Source of the DNA: Flavobacteriales bacterium UBA972
GTDB taxonomy: Bacteria > Bacteroidota > Bacteroidia > Flavobacteriales > Schleiferiaceae
Length of the DNA stretch: 25,663 nucleotides
Assembly (NCBI GenBank): GCA_002292855.1
Contig: DBBY01000066.1
Coordinates: forward strand, 11,177 to 36,839
Direction of reading: 5' to 3'
The notes under the pieces were generated by a model. The model saw only the letters and a list, made by a program, of their open reading frames with translations, was not told the DNA's origin and did not search any database. The position numbers were made by a program, and so were the translations under genes. The first letter of the stretch is position 1, and each line of letters begins with the position of its first letter. This document shows, in pieces, positions 14,435 to 23,107 of the stretch.

Positions 14435-15844
14435 ATGAAGAGAATTTTAGCAGTAGTTCTGTCCTTAGGTGTTTCGTTTGCCTCCATGGCTCAATCCAAT
14501 TGGGGCAGCAGCGCAACCGATTCCACTGTATGTTTTGAGAAATTCAACACGTTTGGGTCTCTGTACAACAGCAAAGCCTACTCTGAGGCCTACGAGCCTT
14601 GGAAGACGGTGTACGAAACATGCCCCAAGGCAAGCGAGGTAATTTATCGTTTTGCCCCTAAGATCCTCGACGCCAAAATCAAAGAGACTACCGATCCGGT
14701 GCAGCGCGAGGCGTTAATCCGCCTTTTGCTTAGCACCTTCGACCAGCGCAACGCCTACTTCCCCGGCAAAGAGGCCGAGGTCAATGCGCAAAAGGCCGAC
14801 AACTTTTGGACCTACTACCCCGATAAGGCATCAGAAGCCTACGCTATGTATAAAGAAGTCTTTGCGCTGGACCCTAGGGCATTGCAACCGGCCTACCTCA
14901 ATAACTACTTCAATGTGGTCATCAAGCTGTATAAAGACGAGAAACTCAATTCCGTTGGCTTGGTAGAGGGCTTTAACGATGTTTCTGAAGCCATTGAGCT
15001 GCAGTCTAATGAGCGCAATGTGTTGATTTCTTCCTTGGTGGAGAAGGATACTCTTGGCACCATTACCGAGCGTGAAAAGCGCAACCTAGAGGTCAACAGA
15101 AAGTTGCTAGACCAGTCTGAGAAGTTGATTGCGAATATTGAGAAGGGCATTGCCCCACTGTTAACCTGCGAGCGGCTTACCCTCATTTACAACGATTCCA
15201 CCTTTGCTAGCCACACCAACGATAAGAATTGGTTGGTCCGCGCGCTGAAGATGCTTTCCAAGGATCGTCCAGGTGTTGATGGAACCACGGACTGCACCGA
15301 CAATCCGATGTACATCAAGGCTGCGTCCGCGCTCTATATTTTAGACCCAAGTGCCCAAGCTGCTCGTTCAATGGGCCAATTGAGTGTTAAGAATGGTCTC
15401 TATGCCGATTCTAAGAAGTATTTCGACGACGCCATTCGCCAGGAGGTTGACCCCAAAAAGAAGGCCAAGGACTGGATGAAGCTCGCGCAAATCGCCGAGA
15501 AGCAAGGCCAGCTCGCTGAAGCCAAAAGAGCCTGCTTGGAGTCGGCTCGTGCTAACCCCGAGTCGGGAGATCCCTACCTCTTCTTAGCCGCTATCTACGG
15601 ACAGGCGGCAGGCAGCTGCGGCAGCAATGCCTTTGAGAAAAATGCCGTGTATTGGGCAGCCATCAACATGGCAAACCGTGCGGCTTCGGTGCAGCCAGAC
15701 CTCTCGGCTCGGGCAGAGTCTATGGCGGCATCCTTCCGCAAAAATGTTCCCGACAAGTCGATTGCCTTTCAGTTTAACTACAAAGAAGGTGATTCCTACA
15801 CCGTCGGATGCTGGATTAACGAGCGCGTAGTTGTTCGCTTTTAA
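14435..15844 (+). CDS. Periplasmic tetratricopeptide-like repeat protein
   Basis: A protein of 469 residues starting with a clear signal peptide (MKRILAVVLSLGVSFASMAQ). The mature part is mostly helical, with TPR-like units: SKAYSEAYEPWKTVYETCPKA, a YPDKASEAYAMYKEVFALDP unit, and near the C-terminus ADSKKYFDDAIRQEVD and WMKLAQIAEKQGQLAEAKRA followed by NPESGDPYLFLAAIYG. The C-terminus ends NERVVVRF. It probably acts in the periplasm as a protein-binding scaffold; neighbours suggest a link to outer-membrane assembly, but that is inference. It starts 4 bases after the outer-membrane protein stop and overlaps lptC by 14 bases. Confidence 0.8.
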   Translation: MKRILAVVLSLGVSFASMAQSNWGSSATDSTVCFEKFNTFGSLYNSKAYSEAYEPWKTVYETCPKASEVIYRFAPKILDAKIKETTDPVQREALIRLLLSTFDQRNAYFPGKEAEVNAQKADNFWTYYPDKASEAYAMYKEVFALDPRALQPAYLNNYFNVVIKLYKDEKLNSVGLVEGFNDVSEAIELQSNERNVLISSLVEKDTLGTITEREKRNLEVNRKLLDQSEKLIANIEKGIAPLLTCERLTLIYNDSTFASHTNDKNWLVRALKMLSKDRPGVDGTTDCTDNPMYIKAASALYILDPSAQAARSMGQLSVKNGLYADSKKYFDDAIRQEVDPKKKAKDWMKLAQIAEKQGQLAEAKRACLESARANPESGDPYLFLAAIYGQAAGSCGSNAFEKNAVYWAAINMANRAASVQPDLSARAESMAASFRKNVPDKSIAFQFNYKEGDSYTVGCWINERVVVRF

Positions 15845-16373
15845 CCAGGCAATACTGTGGGCTTCGGTCTTCGCTTTGGTCTCCTGCCGAAACGATAGCC
15901 AAGACGTGCAGAGGATTCATCGAGCACCTCAGGGCCCTAGCTCGACTCAGTACGGAATCTCGGTCGTCTACTCGGATACCTCGGACTTTCATTGGTCCCT
16001 GAAGGCCTTGAAACTCGAGGAGGTGCGTCTAGACGGCAGGGCTCAAAGCGAAGTTTTTAGCGGAGACGTGACCGCTGTGCAGCTGCTTCGGAGCAAGCCC
16101 ACGGGCACCAGGCTTCGTGCAGACCGCGTGGTTCGCAACCTTAAAGACCAGGTCTGGGTCCTTTCGGGTTCGGTTCTCGTGAGCAAGGGAAGCACTAAAT
16201 ACCTGAAAACAGAATCCTTGGAATGGGACCGTCGAACCGGCAAAATCTTTGGCAATGGCTGGGTAGAAATCAACGACGACGGTCAAACTTTGAGTGGAAT
16301 TGGCTTTGAAGCCATGGAGGATCTCTCAACCTACAGCATCTTTGAGGTGTCGGGCCAGTTTGACAGCAATTGA
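15831..16373 (+). CDS. lptC: LptC-like lipoprotein for LPS export, TTG start
   Basis: Periplasmic component of the LPS transport bridge, passing LPS from LptB2FG to LptA. The protein has 180 residues with a lipoprotein signal ending LVSC (Cys19), the usual anchoring in Bacteroidota LptC. The body shows the LptC/OstA pattern: SVVYSDTSDFHWSLKA, LRADRVVRNLKDQVWVLSGSVLV, TESLEWDRRTGKIFGNGWVEI, TLSGIGFEA. The start must be non-ATG: a TAG directly precedes the TTG at 15831, and the first in-frame ATG is far downstream. The gene overlaps the preceding stop by 14 bases. Assignment rests on the pattern plus the neighbourhood and is good but not absolute. Confidence 0.82.
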   Translation: MFAFNQAILWASVFALVSCRNDSQDVQRIHRAPQGPSSTQYGISVVYSDTSDFHWSLKALKLEEVRLDGRAQSEVFSGDVTAVQLLRSKPTGTRLRADRVVRNLKDQVWVLSGSVLVSKGSTKYLKTESLEWDRRTGKIFGNGWVEINDDGQTLSGIGFEAMEDLSTYSIFEVSGQFDSN

Positions 16374-16386
16374 CCACAAAAAAATT

Positions 16387-16587
16387 ATGAATAAACCCAC
16401 GCGCTGGAGAGTACTCGAATGGATTTACTACTTTACGGCAGTTCTGTCTGCAGAGGCCGCCTGGTCCCTGCGGAATTCTGATGCTGCTCGGTCCCTGCTT
16501 TTTGCAGGGTTTGTGGTCCTTTCGCTTGCAATGGCCCTATGGAGGCGGAGCCAACGCATCAAATCCTCCAAGGAATCTGAGTCATGA
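16387..16587 (+). CDS. Small two-segment membrane protein, 66 aa
   Basis: Not a named family, but a protein of this shape occurs, as I recall, between lptC and the CorC-type gene in other Flavobacteriales. It has two hydrophobic segments (IYYFTAVLSAEAAW, then SLLFAGFVVLSLAMALW) and a basic tail RRSQRIKSSKESES. ATG 16387 is chosen over an in-frame opening at 16294 because the latter lies within lptC and lacks the hydrophobic start. Its stop overlaps the next ATG as ATGA. Function unknown; it may be a partner of the downstream transporter-like protein. Confidence 0.7.
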   Translation: MNKPTRWRVLEWIYYFTAVLSAEAAWSLRNSDAARSLLFAGFVVLSLAMALWRRSQRIKSSKESES

Positions 16588-17825
16588 TGGAGTCTGCACT
16601 GATTCTCGTTTTTTCGCTTGCGGCTTCGGCATTTTTCTCGGGAACCGAGATTGCCTTTCTGACGGCCAACCGACTTCAGCTCGAGATCGACCTTAAGCGC
16701 AAGGCTGTTCCATTTTGGGTAGCCCGTTGGGTGGAGCATCCCCAGCAGTTTTTGGTGACTTTACTGGTGGGGAACACCCTTGCCTTGGTGCTGGTTGGTG
16801 CGCAATCTGCGAATTTGATGCATCCGTTTTTTTCCCCCCACATGAGTTTGCCTGCGGCTCTTTTGGTCGAGACCTTGATTTCAACCGTCTTTGTTTTGTT
16901 TATCGCCGAGTACATTCCCAAGGCCCTGTTTCGGGAGCAGGCCAATCGCGCATTAGTATGGGGAGCCTTGCCGGCCTTGGTCTTTTTTGTGTTTTTCTGG
17001 CCTATTTCTTTTGTGATTTCAAAGCTCAATTCCGCCATAATAAAGAAGCTGGGCACCGAACCCGTGTTGAGTGGTCGGGCTCGGATTTTTGGTCTTGCAG
17101 ACCTCAACAACCTCGTGGACGAGGCCAGCCAAAAAGAGGAGCAAGACCCCGAGGTAGAGCTTTTTCGCAATGCCTTGGATTTTGCCGAGGTGAAAGTGCG
17201 GTCCTGCATGGTTCCGCGCCCCGAATTGGTGGCCGTACCCGAGAGCATTGACTTAGAAGATTTAAAGCAAAAATTTGTAGAAAGTGGTTTTAGCCGACTG
17301 CTCGTGTACCGCGAAAGCCTAGACGACGCTTTTGCCTACGTGCATCAATTTGAGTTGTTTAAAAGTCCGCGCAGCCTAAAATCAGTGCTGACGCCCCTGT
17401 CTTTTGTGCCAGAGGCTATGAATGCCCAGGATGTCTTTCAACAGCTTGTCAAACTAAAGCGCAGCATGGCCCTTGTGGTAGACGATTTGGGAGACCTGGT
17501 GGGAATGGTCACCCTGGAGGACATTATCGAAGAACTTTTTGGTGAAATCGACGACGAGCACGACCAGGATTCGCTGGTAGAGCTCGTTCTGGCTCCCAAT
17601 AGATTTCGCCTCGACGGACGGCTTCAGGTGGACTACCTCAACGACCGATACGAACTGAATTTGCCCGAGTCGGAGCGGTTTACCACCCTGGGAGGCATGA
17701 TTACGGATTTGGCGGGCAAGCTCCCTGAACCCGGTGATTCGGTGGTGGTTGGCCCCTGGCGCCTCGAGGTAGAGGGCATGGAGGTGCAGCGCGTCAAGCA
17801 GGTACTGGTGCGCTGGGACGCCTAA
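16584..17825 (+). CDS. CNNM/CorC (hemolysin-family) membrane protein with CBS pair
   Basis: An integral membrane protein of 413 residues. The CNNM (DUF21) domain occupies about 1-170, with ASAFFSGTEIAFLTANR at the start and several membrane segments. A CBS-domain pair lies at about 200-320 (VRSCMVPRPELVAV; ALVVDDLGDLVGMVTLEDIIEELFGEI). The C-terminal CorC/HlyC transporter-associated domain runs to the end (RFRLDGRLQVDYLNDRYEL...TTLGGMI). Family members are linked to magnesium/cobalt export or magnesium homeostasis. GldE of gliding bacteria belongs to this family, but GldE normally sits beside ssb/mutY/gldD, not here, so I do not call it gldE. It is the last gene of the coaX operon. Confidence 0.9.
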   Translation: MMESALILVFSLAASAFFSGTEIAFLTANRLQLEIDLKRKAVPFWVARWVEHPQQFLVTLLVGNTLALVLVGAQSANLMHPFFSPHMSLPAALLVETLISTVFVLFIAEYIPKALFREQANRALVWGALPALVFFVFFWPISFVISKLNSAIIKKLGTEPVLSGRARIFGLADLNNLVDEASQKEEQDPEVELFRNALDFAEVKVRSCMVPRPELVAVPESIDLEDLKQKFVESGFSRLLVYRESLDDAFAYVHQFELFKSPRSLKSVLTPLSFVPEAMNAQDVFQQLVKLKRSMALVVDDLGDLVGMVTLEDIIEELFGEIDDEHDQDSLVELVLAPNRFRLDGRLQVDYLNDRYELNLPESERFTTLGGMITDLAGKLPEPGDSVVVGPWRLEVEGMEVQRVKQVLVRWDA

Positions 17826-17830
17826 TTTTT

Positions 17831-17850
17831 GGGCTTCGTGGAGCCCTTTA
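17831..17850 (+). terminator. Weak hairpin after the CorC-type gene
   Basis: GGGCTT-CGTG-GAGCCC forms a 6-bp stem (one G-U) followed by only TTTA. It lies 5 bases after the stop and before a candidate ppiD promoter. It could be a leaky terminator or attenuator. Confidence 0.35.
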
Positions 17851-17857
17851 CCGGTTG

Positions 17858-17865
17858 TATATTCG
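17858..17865 (+). promoter_or_regulatory. Candidate -7 element of the ppiD-like gene (TATATTCG)
   Basis: TATATTCG differs from TAnnTTTG by one base and lies 21 bases before the ATG at 17887. The position, after a weak hairpin, fits a secondary promoter. Confidence 0.35.
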
Positions 17866-17886
17866 CGACCTTATTTATATGTAGTT

Positions 17887-19959
17887 ATGGGACTTTTTGA
17901 ATCAATTCGCAGCCGTTCTGGCCTTGTTGTTGCAGTAATCGGACTTTCTTTGGTGGCCTTTGTCCTTACGGACTTCATGACCTCAGGGAGTATGCTTTTT
18001 CAAGGCGACCGCGACCTCGTGGGCCGCATCGAGGGAACCAAGGTTTCCTACATCGAGTTCAACAAAGAAGTTGAGGCACTGCGCCAAAACCCCCAGTATG
18101 GTCAGGCAACGCCGCTTCAGTTGAGTGAGCTAGTCTGGAACAATATTCTCAATGAGCGCTTGTTGATCGAGCCCATGGCGGATTTGGGCTTTGTGGTCAC
18201 GACCGAAGAATTGGGCAGGGTGATCGAAATGACGCCGTCCGTTCGCGAAATGCAGGGACTGCAGGACCCCAATACGGGTCAATTTCGTCCCGATCTGCTG
18301 CGAAGTGCGCTTCAAAACCTGCGCGATCAGCGCGAGAGTTCTCCAGAGGCAGCCGCCCAGTGGGACAGTTGGGTCGCCTACGAGAAGGATGTTAAAAACC
18401 AAACGATGAGCAGTAAGATTAACGATGCTGTGGCTGCGGGTATGCGCATGCCAATGAGTATTCAGATGGCTCAAAACTCCCGTAATAACCGCCAGCTGCA
18501 GATGCAGGTTGATTTCATGTCGGTTTCTGAGGTAGCCGACAGTTTAGCTGTTGCGAGCGACGAAGACTACAAGGCGCTTTATGAGGAATACAAGTCGAAC
18601 TTCAAAATAACCACACCGCTTAGGGATGCTCTTGTTGCGGACTTTGCCTTGGTTCCTACGGACCAGGATCTTGCTAAAACGCGCGAAGAACTGCAAAAAA
18701 TTGCAATTGATTTTGCCGCGTCTGTTGACGACAGCGCCTTTGCTGCAGCCAATACGGACGTCTTTGTGCCAATGACCCTGCGCCCCGAGTCGGCCATTAG
18801 CCCAACGCTGCTGCCCTTTGTTCAGGGCAAGCCCTCGGGTTTTGTTTCAGAACCCGTGCAAGAGGGCGACCTCTACCGCATTGCCAAGGTAATGGGCCGC
18901 GCTTCTTTGCCGGATTCCGCTCGTGCCAAGCATATTCTTATTGGTTTTGCAGGCGCGGAGCGCTCTCAGGCCACGCGCAGCTACCAAGAGGCAGAGCGCT
19001 TAGCCGACAGCATTCTTAGTCTTGTCAAGGCAGGCGGTTCATTCAATGAATTGAGCAAGCAGTTTAGTAACGACGCCGTGGCGGCAGCCAACGATGGAGA
19101 TTTGGGTTGGTTTCAGCCGGGGCAAATGACGCCCGCTTTTGAGTCCTTCTGTTTTGAGAAGTCCAACGGAAGCATTGACGTGGTCTCTACCGAATTCGGA
19201 TTTCACGTGGTTCAGGTTGTTGGACAAAAAGGCGGCCGTCCTGCTCTTCGTCTTGCCGAGGTGGTTCGCAGAGTGACGGTAAGTCCAGAGTCTGAACAGC
19301 AGGTTTATGCTCGCGCCGGTGAATTGGCCAAGCTTTTGCAAGGTGGAATGAAGCCCGAGGAAGCCGCTTTAAAGGTGGGTGTGCCGATGATGCCCGCGCG
19401 GAATGTGCGTGCCGTTGATGCTTCAGTACCGGGTATGAACGACAACCGCGAGGTGGTGCGCTGGATCTTCAACGAGGAGCGAGAGGTTGGCGAAGTAAGC
19501 GTGGTAAACAACAACTACAAGTCATACAGCGTAGTTCAACTTACTGCGGTCTATGAGGAGGGCTACAAATCGCTTGACGCGGTCAAGGAAGACCTCAAGA
19601 CCCTGGCTCTGAATCGCGCCAAGGTGCGGGTTTTGGCCGAGCGCCTCAAGGCACGGACCAAGCCACAGTGGGTTGATGCCTCTGCTACCTTGGCCTCACC
19701 CTACCTAGCAACGGGTCGCGAACCCAAGGTGGTGGGCATCGCCTCGGGCAATGCCGTTGGCTTCACGTCGGGTGTTATTGAAGGCAGTAATGGAGCCTAC
19801 CGCGTGAAGCTTGTGAACGTGTTTGACGCTCCGAGTTCCATGACGGCTGCTGACGTTGCCGCAGAAAACAACCGCTTAGGCAGCAATGCACAGCGCATGC
19901 TTCTGCAGTCCCTTATGCAGTCGGCTAAGGTTGTGGACAACCGCGGCGCCTTCTATTGA
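17887..19959 (+). CDS. PpiD/SurA-like peptidyl-prolyl isomerase, membrane anchored
   Basis: A periplasmic folding factor of 690 residues. One N-terminal membrane anchor (about 13-33, LVVAVIGLSLVAFVLTDF) leads to a SurA_N-like chaperone region beginning VGRIEGTKVSYIEFNKEVEALR. A parvulin (PPIC) domain at about 345-450 has RAKHILIGF, GGSFNELSKQFSNDAVAAANDGDLGWFQPGQMTPAF and VVSTEFGFHVVQV. A long C-terminal part, poorly conserved by eye, could hold a second degenerate parvulin fold. The length and layout match Bacteroidota PpiD-type proteins, which help fold outer-membrane and secreted proteins. It follows the CorC-type gene after 61 bases and is the last plus-strand gene before the convergent rodA. 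Confidence 0.93.
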   Translation: MGLFESIRSRSGLVVAVIGLSLVAFVLTDFMTSGSMLFQGDRDLVGRIEGTKVSYIEFNKEVEALRQNPQYGQATPLQLSELVWNNILNERLLIEPMADLGFVVTTEELGRVIEMTPSVREMQGLQDPNTGQFRPDLLRSALQNLRDQRESSPEAAAQWDSWVAYEKDVKNQTMSSKINDAVAAGMRMPMSIQMAQNSRNNRQLQMQVDFMSVSEVADSLAVASDEDYKALYEEYKSNFKITTPLRDALVADFALVPTDQDLAKTREELQKIAIDFAASVDDSAFAAANTDVFVPMTLRPESAISPTLLPFVQGKPSGFVSEPVQEGDLYRIAKVMGRASLPDSARAKHILIGFAGAERSQATRSYQEAERLADSILSLVKAGGSFNELSKQFSNDAVAAANDGDLGWFQPGQMTPAFESFCFEKSNGSIDVVSTEFGFHVVQVVGQKGGRPALRLAEVVRRVTVSPESEQQVYARAGELAKLLQGGMKPEEAALKVGVPMMPARNVRAVDASVPGMNDNREVVRWIFNEEREVGEVSVVNNNYKSYSVVQLTAVYEEGYKSLDAVKEDLKTLALNRAKVRVLAERLKARTKPQWVDASATLASPYLATGREPKVVGIASGNAVGFTSGVIEGSNGAYRVKLVNVFDAPSSMTAADVAAENNRLGSNAQRMLLQSLMQSAKVVDNRGAFY

Positions 19960-19966
19960 TTGAGGA

Positions 19967-19984
19967 CCTCTAGGGCCCTAGAGG
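19967..19984. terminator. Perfect palindrome between convergent ppiD and rodA
   Basis: CCTCTAGGGCCCTAGAGG is an 18-base perfect palindrome that includes the rodA stop codon, with a further GAG...CTC match flanking it. It can form a hairpin in transcripts from either side, but no T-run follows on either strand. It may be a shared, weak or Rho-assisted terminator. Confidence 0.45.
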
Positions 19985-21261
19985 CTCTCCCAGCGGTAGG
20001 CATCCCAGCGAAGAAACACAAAAACCATTAGGCTAAAGGCCCAAAGGGAGGATCCTCCGTAGCTGAAGAAGGGCAGGGGTATGCCTATAACGGGCATGAG
20101 GCCAAGGGTCATGCCGACGTTGACGGTAAAGTGCACCAAGAGAATACTGGCAATAGCCAATCCGAAGTACAGTCCAAAGGATTGCTTTTGGCGCTGTGCG
20201 AGCAAAGTCAATCGGATGATCAATCCTGCAAAAGCCAGAAGCACGAGGAAGGAACCGATAAAGCCCCATTCTTCGCCTACAGTACAAAAGATGTAGTCGG
20301 TGGTCTGCTCTGGAACAAACCGAAGTCGGGTTTGGGTTCCCTGCATATAGCCTTTGCCAAAAAGTCCACCGGAGCCAATGGCAATGAGGGACTGTGCCGT
20401 TTGGTAGCCGGCGGCACTAGGGTCTTCCACTTGACCGAGCAGCAATTTGATTCGAATTTGCTGGTGGGGTTGTAAAACGTTTTCAAACACTTGATTGACG
20501 GTACTGGCCCACGCTAGGGCTGCAATCCCCAGCCAAATTGCGGGATGCTTTAGCAATCGAATGAGCGGCATGCGCTTTCTGGCCCGAGAAACAATAAGGC
20601 TGAGAAGTGAGACTGAGCCAATGAGCAGGCGCATGGTTTCTGGACTCAAAGCCAAGGCTAAAAGCGAAACTACGCCGATTCCAATGCTTCCAAAAAGGTA
20701 GTAGGAGGGCATTCCGGCGAAGTAGAACACCAAAAGGAAGGAGCTAAATACAAGTGCTGACCCGGCGTCTGGCTGCAAAAGAATGAGGATCATTGGCAGG
20801 GCTACAACAATCATTGGCAGGAGCCTACCGCGCCAGGTCTCCATGGGAGATCCGCCTCGTTGTAGGATTCGGGCGACCATTAGCGCGGTACCTAGTTTGG
20901 CGAATTCGGAGGGCTGAAGGCCAAAAGAACCAAGGTTGAGCCAGGATTTGTTGCCGCCGCGTTCCACACCAAAGAACAATACCGCAACCAATAGTATCAG
21001 GCTAAAACCATAAACGGCCCATGCCAAAAATTCAAACAGGCGTGCGTCCGCCAAGAGCACGATTAGAACTAAAAAGCTTGCAAGACCAATAAAGCGCAGT
21101 TGTTTGCCGGCTTCGTGGTCCCAGCTCCACTGAAATTCATCACCAACGGGTGTGACCGTCGCCAAAATATTGAGCCAACCGAACACGACCAAGAACACCA
21201 CGAGGCCGACGCTGATAAGGTCGAGTTTACCAACTAGGGGAGTTGCGTTAGTGCGGTTCAT
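19978..21261 (-). CDS. rodA: RodA, SEDS peptidoglycan glycosyltransferase
   Basis: Membrane glycan polymerase of the elongasome, working with PBP2. The protein has 427 residues and about ten membrane segments. SEDS marks are LQPSEFAKLGTALMVAR, LLQPDAGSALVF with the essential aspartate, GSGGLFGKGYMQGTQ, RFVPEQTTDYIFCTVGEEWGF, and IGIPLPFFSYGGSS near the C-terminus. The ATG at 21261 gives the expected N-terminus, with the first membrane segment at about 15-35. It is the last gene of the minus-strand purH-mreBCD-mrdA-rodA cluster, 10 bases after the mrdA stop, and converges on the ppiD-like gene. Confidence 0.96.
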   Translation of the reverse strand: MNRTNATPLVGKLDLISVGLVVFLVVFGWLNILATVTPVGDEFQWSWDHEAGKQLRFIGLASFLVLIVLLADARLFEFLAWAVYGFSLILLVAVLFFGVERGGNKSWLNLGSFGLQPSEFAKLGTALMVARILQRGGSPMETWRGRLLPMIVVALPMILILLQPDAGSALVFSSFLLVFYFAGMPSYYLFGSIGIGVVSLLALALSPETMRLLIGSVSLLSLIVSRARKRMPLIRLLKHPAIWLGIAALAWASTVNQVFENVLQPHQQIRIKLLLGQVEDPSAAGYQTAQSLIAIGSGGLFGKGYMQGTQTRLRFVPEQTTDYIFCTVGEEWGFIGSFLVLLAFAGLIIRLTLLAQRQKQSFGLYFGLAIASILLVHFTVNVGMTLGLMPVIGIPLPFFSYGGSSLWAFSLMVFVFLRWDAYRWESL

Positions 21262-21271
21262 CGTAGGCGAA

Positions 21272-23107
21272 TCAGTAGGGAGGTAGTGCAGTTTGTACGG
21301 AATTAACCCGGTATTCGCCCGTCAGGCTGCCTTCGACCATTCGGCGGTAAAGATCAGGTCTTGAGATGGAATCGTGCAGGTAGGACTCCATCATCAGGCT
21401 TGCAATGGGCGCAGCCCAACGAGATCCCCAGTACCCGTTCTCGACGATGATGGCGATGGCTATTTTTGGCTTATTCAAGGGTGCAAAAGAGGTAAATATG
21501 GAATGGTCTTGTCCGTGCGGATTTTGCGCAGTTCCGGTTTTGCCAGCCATCATCAGGCCCTCCAGCCTGGAGGCGCTCGCTGTGCCTGACTCAAACACAT
21601 CACTCATGCCTGCAACGATCACTTCGAAGTGTTTGGGATCAATGGTGGTTTTATTGACTTTGGTGTACTGCTCGTCGCTAATGGCTATGCCGTCGATTGC
21701 CCTCACCAGGTGGGGTCGAATCCACCATCCACGATTGGCTACGGCGGCCACCATATTGGCGAGCTGTATGGGGGTTACGGCGAGCTCTCCTTGCCCGATG
21801 GCCAAAGAAATTACGGTAGGAGCCCGCCATCGGTCGCTTTGGTACACTTTGTTGAAATAGCTTCCGTCGGGCACAAATCCCTTGCGGCCCGTCGGTAGAT
21901 CCACTCCCAAGTAGTCGCCCATTCCAAAGCTCTTGATGTGCCGATGCCAAGAATCAATTCCCTGGCTAGCGCTGGGGTATTTTTCTAGGACTTTTTTAAG
22001 AATTTGGCAGTGGTAATTATTGCAGCTCTTGCGTATGGATCCCCTTAAGTCAAGCGTCCCAGCCTTGCAGTGGCAGCCGACGTGCAAAGAGCCAAAGTGA
22101 AATCCATCGATGCAGGTGTACTGCGTTTCATTGGTCACCACTCCCTCCTGAAGGCCGATTAATGCATTTAAAATTTTAAATGGAGACCCTGGAGGGTACT
22201 CAGCAAGAATGGCTCGATCGTAGAGGGGTTTATTGATGGAATCGCGGTAAAGAACCGTATAGTTTCGAGAACGGTAGCGGCCAACAAGAGCATTGGGATC
22301 GTAGCTCGGTGCTGAGATTAGGGCTAGAATCTCGCCCGAACTGGGTTCGATGGCCACAATGCTGCCGCGCTTGCCCCGCATCAGCTCCTCCCCAAGGGCT
22401 TGAAGTTTGGCATCAATGGTCAACTTTAATTCTGCCCCCATGACGGGCTGCATGTCGTACTCGCCGTTGGAGAAGGAACCCACGTCGCGGTTGCGGTTGT
22501 CTACCACGATGTACCTGCGTCCGCTTACTCCGCGAAGCTCCTCTTCATAAGAGGATTCAATACCCGAAATCCCAAGGTAGTCCCCCAGGTCGTACTCGGG
22601 GTGGCTCTTCATCACGTAGTCGTTGACCTCTCCAACGTAGCCCATAACGTTGCCGCCGTAGGCTTGGGGGTACTTTCTAAAGGTCCGCTTGCGCATAGAA
22701 ACCCCTTCAAAAATGCGAATCTTCTCTTGCAGTGCAGCGTAATCTTTTATCATTAGCCCCCTAAGTATTGCAAAGGGCCGGTAGGGTGCCTGAATACGAG
22801 CCTTTTTGAGCTCCTTGCGCACGCTGCTAAGGGGCTCCTGAAGCACCTCTGCAAGCCTTGCGGTATCGAGGTTAGTGAGTCTGCTCGAGATAACCTCCAC
22901 GTCGTACGCAATTTGGTTGGTTGCCAAAACAACTCCGTTGCGGTCGCGCATTATGCCCCTGGGAGCATAAATCTTTTCAATTCTCTGGGCATTGTTGGCC
23001 GCATCGAGCGTGTACCGCTTGTCAACGAGTTGAATGTTAATCAGGCGGAGGGCAAAGACGGCGAAGACTACGATCACCCCAATGATAAGAATCCGACTTC
23101 GAATCAT
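21272..23107 (-). CDS. mrdA: Penicillin-binding protein 2, elongasome transpeptidase
   Basis: Class B PBP of 611 residues that cross-links peptidoglycan during side-wall growth as partner of RodA. One N-terminal membrane anchor (about 5-25) is followed by the dimerisation region (YAPRGIMRDRNGVVLATN, about 48-66) and the transpeptidase domain. Catalytic motifs are Ser308-Pro-Phe-Lys311 (in PPGSPFK, where most homologues have STFK), Ser361-Cys-Asn363 (SCNN) and Lys523-Thr-Gly525 (AGKTGTAQ). The YLGISGIESSYEEELRG element of PBP2 is also present. ATG 23107 overlaps the mreD stop by four bases. Length and order are typical. Confidence 0.96.
   Translation of the reverse strand: MIRSRILIIGVIVVFAVFALRLINIQLVDKRYTLDAANNAQRIEKIYAPRGIMRDRNGVVLATNQIAYDVEVISSRLTNLDTARLAEVLQEPLSSVRKELKKARIQAPYRPFAILRGLMIKDYAALQEKIRIFEGVSMRKRTFRKYPQAYGGNVMGYVGEVNDYVMKSHPEYDLGDYLGISGIESSYEEELRGVSGRRYIVVDNRNRDVGSFSNGEYDMQPVMGAELKLTIDAKLQALGEELMRGKRGSIVAIEPSSGEILALISAPSYDPNALVGRYRSRNYTVLYRDSINKPLYDRAILAEYPPGSPFKILNALIGLQEGVVTNETQYTCIDGFHFGSLHVGCHCKAGTLDLRGSIRKSCNNYHCQILKKVLEKYPSASQGIDSWHRHIKSFGMGDYLGVDLPTGRKGFVPDGSYFNKVYQSDRWRAPTVISLAIGQGELAVTPIQLANMVAAVANRGWWIRPHLVRAIDGIAISDEQYTKVNKTTIDPKHFEVIVAGMSDVFESGTASASRLEGLMMAGKTGTAQNPHGQDHSIFTSFAPLNKPKIAIAIIVENGYWGSRWAAPIASLMMESYLHDSISRPDLYRRMVEGSLTGEYRVNSVQTALPPY

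Noticed and set aside
16584..17825. Naming the CorC-type gene gldE
   Set aside because: The domain layout fits, but GldE is normally identified by its place beside gldD/ssb/mutY; here the neighbours are lptC and ppiD.
19967..19984. The 18-base palindrome as a regulator binding site
   Set aside because: It lies between convergent gene ends and covers the rodA stop, where a terminator role is more likely than an operator.
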